From Xenophilus arseniciresistens (lineage in GTDB: Bacteria > Pseudomonadota > Gammaproteobacteria > Burkholderiales > Burkholderiaceae_C), in the NCBI RefSeq assembly GCF_028023875.1, contig NZ_JAQIPB010000001.1, positions 930,001 through 994,000 of the forward strand: a stretch of 64,000 nt of DNA, given 5' to 3'. Below the pieces are notes generated by a model. That model saw nothing but the letters and a program-made list of their open reading frames with translations, had not been told where the DNA came from and searched no databases. Every line of letters begins with the position of its first letter. Position 1 is the stretch's first letter. Positions 63,604 through 64,000 of this stretch are shown here, in pieces. Made by a program: the position numbers and the translations under genes.

Positions 63604-64000
63604 GCGCGTGCCCCTCCTGCAGCGGCCAGGCGGCGCTTGCGTGTGAAAACCGCGAGGCCGAACAGCCACAGGCCCAGGCGCATCAGCAGCGACAGGCCCA
63701 GGTAGGCCACGGCCACGAGGATGTAGGCCTCGAAGGGACGGAAGGTTTCGGACTGCACGCGCGCCGCGATGGCCGTGAGTTCCTCCACCGAGATCTGCGA
63801 GGTGATGGACGTGGCCAGCATCAGCAGCACGAACTGGCTCGTGAGCGCCGGGTACACCTTCTCCATCGCCGGGCGCAGGATCACGTGCCAGTACACCTGC
63901 CGGCGCGTGAGGCCCAGGCATTCGGCCGCTTCGAGCTGGCCCTTGTGGATGGAGTCCATGCCCGCGCGCATGATTTCGCAGGAGTAGGCCGCCACGTTGA
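63600..64000 (-). CDS. ABC transporter permease, PAAT family, C-terminal part
   Basis: The last 133 codons of a second permease; the 5' part is beyond the window. The EAA motif EAAECLGLTRRQVYWHVILRP (about 22 residues into the fragment) and later membrane helices are visible. The reading frame continues off the end, so the truncation is only the window edge. It is the first visible gene of the leftward operon. Confidence 0.9.
   Translation of the reverse strand, partial: NVAAYSCEIMRAGMDSIHKGQLEAAECLGLTRRQVYWHVILRPAMEKVYPALTSQFVLLMLATSITSQISVEELTAIAARVQSETFRPFEAYILVAVAYLGLSLLMRLGLWLFGLAVFTRKRRLAAAGGARA

Overview
The window reads as chromosomal DNA from a high-GC betaproteobacterium, most likely order Burkholderiales and probably family Comamonadaceae (Acidovorax, Delftia or Comamonas-like). 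The reasons are the strong G/C preference at third codon positions, the gene orders prs-rplY-pth and rsmD-coaD, an ArgP/ArgO pair, DUF2917 beside a MocR regulator, and intergenic palindromes of a kind I associate with that family. I see no prophage, insertion sequence, CRISPR array, rRNA or tRNA. This is mostly ordinary housekeeping chromosome carrying a few accessory modules.

Layout. 1-2.7 kb: end of prs, a hairpin-rich spacer, rplY, pth and a small exported protein. 2.7-8.7 kb: a YfhL-type ferredoxin, then a complete peptide/nickel-type ABC importer (two permeases, two ATPases, binding protein). 8.7-14.4 kb: a NYN-domain protein, then a leftward run rsmD-coaD-pxpB-pxpC-pxpA-pcp that combines CoA and ribosome enzymes with 5-oxoproline/pyroglutamyl metabolism; a palindromic element of about 275 bp sits between pxpC and pxpA. 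14.4-22.3 kb: argO/argP, CsbD and BON stress proteins, an active/inactive M16 peptidase pair, ftsY, a DUF962 protein and 5-formyl-THF cyclo-ligase. 22.3-27.7 kb: slt, a small MscS channel, MgtC-like protein, GST and cca. 27.8-32.0 kb: a trehalose operon otsB-GH15-otsA. 32.0-40.8 kb: LysR/SDR pair, DUF2917/MocR pair, a FecI-FecR-TonB receptor iron locus and a further SDR. 40.8-46.2 kb: phhB, a ParD-like/zeta-type toxin-antitoxin pair, a ROK kinase, a DUF2905 protein, an inositol-phosphatase family enzyme, an unrecognised protein of lower GC with its own operator, and a MidA-type methyltransferase. 46.2-51.8 kb: a pteridine-reductase-like SDR, folB, ttcA, small envelope proteins and miaB.

51.8-57.9 kb holds what I consider the most interesting regulatory circuit. 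A GlrK (QseE)-QseG-GlrR (QseF)-type system overlaps the end of miaB. The DNA after glrR carries two exact TGTC-N10-GACA sites (the binding motif known for enterobacterial GlrR), an exact IHF consensus and a near-perfect sigma-54 promoter pointing at a 66-codon ORF and opgH (osmoregulated periplasmic glucan glucosyltransferase). This predicts that GlrR and sigma-54 control glucan synthesis here, instead of the sRNA glmY as in Escherichia coli.

57.9-64 kb: a leftward operon with a polar-amino-acid-type ABC importer (truncated by the window end), a VOC protein, a RuBisCO-like protein that keeps the carbamylated-lysine motif, and a DUF1537 four-carbon-acid kinase. The last two match the OiaX/OiaK pair of 3-oxo-isoapionate (D-apiose/apionate) catabolism. 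Their linkage to a PAAT transporter and a VOC protein, without the other apiose genes in view, suggests either a split pathway or an undescribed substrate.
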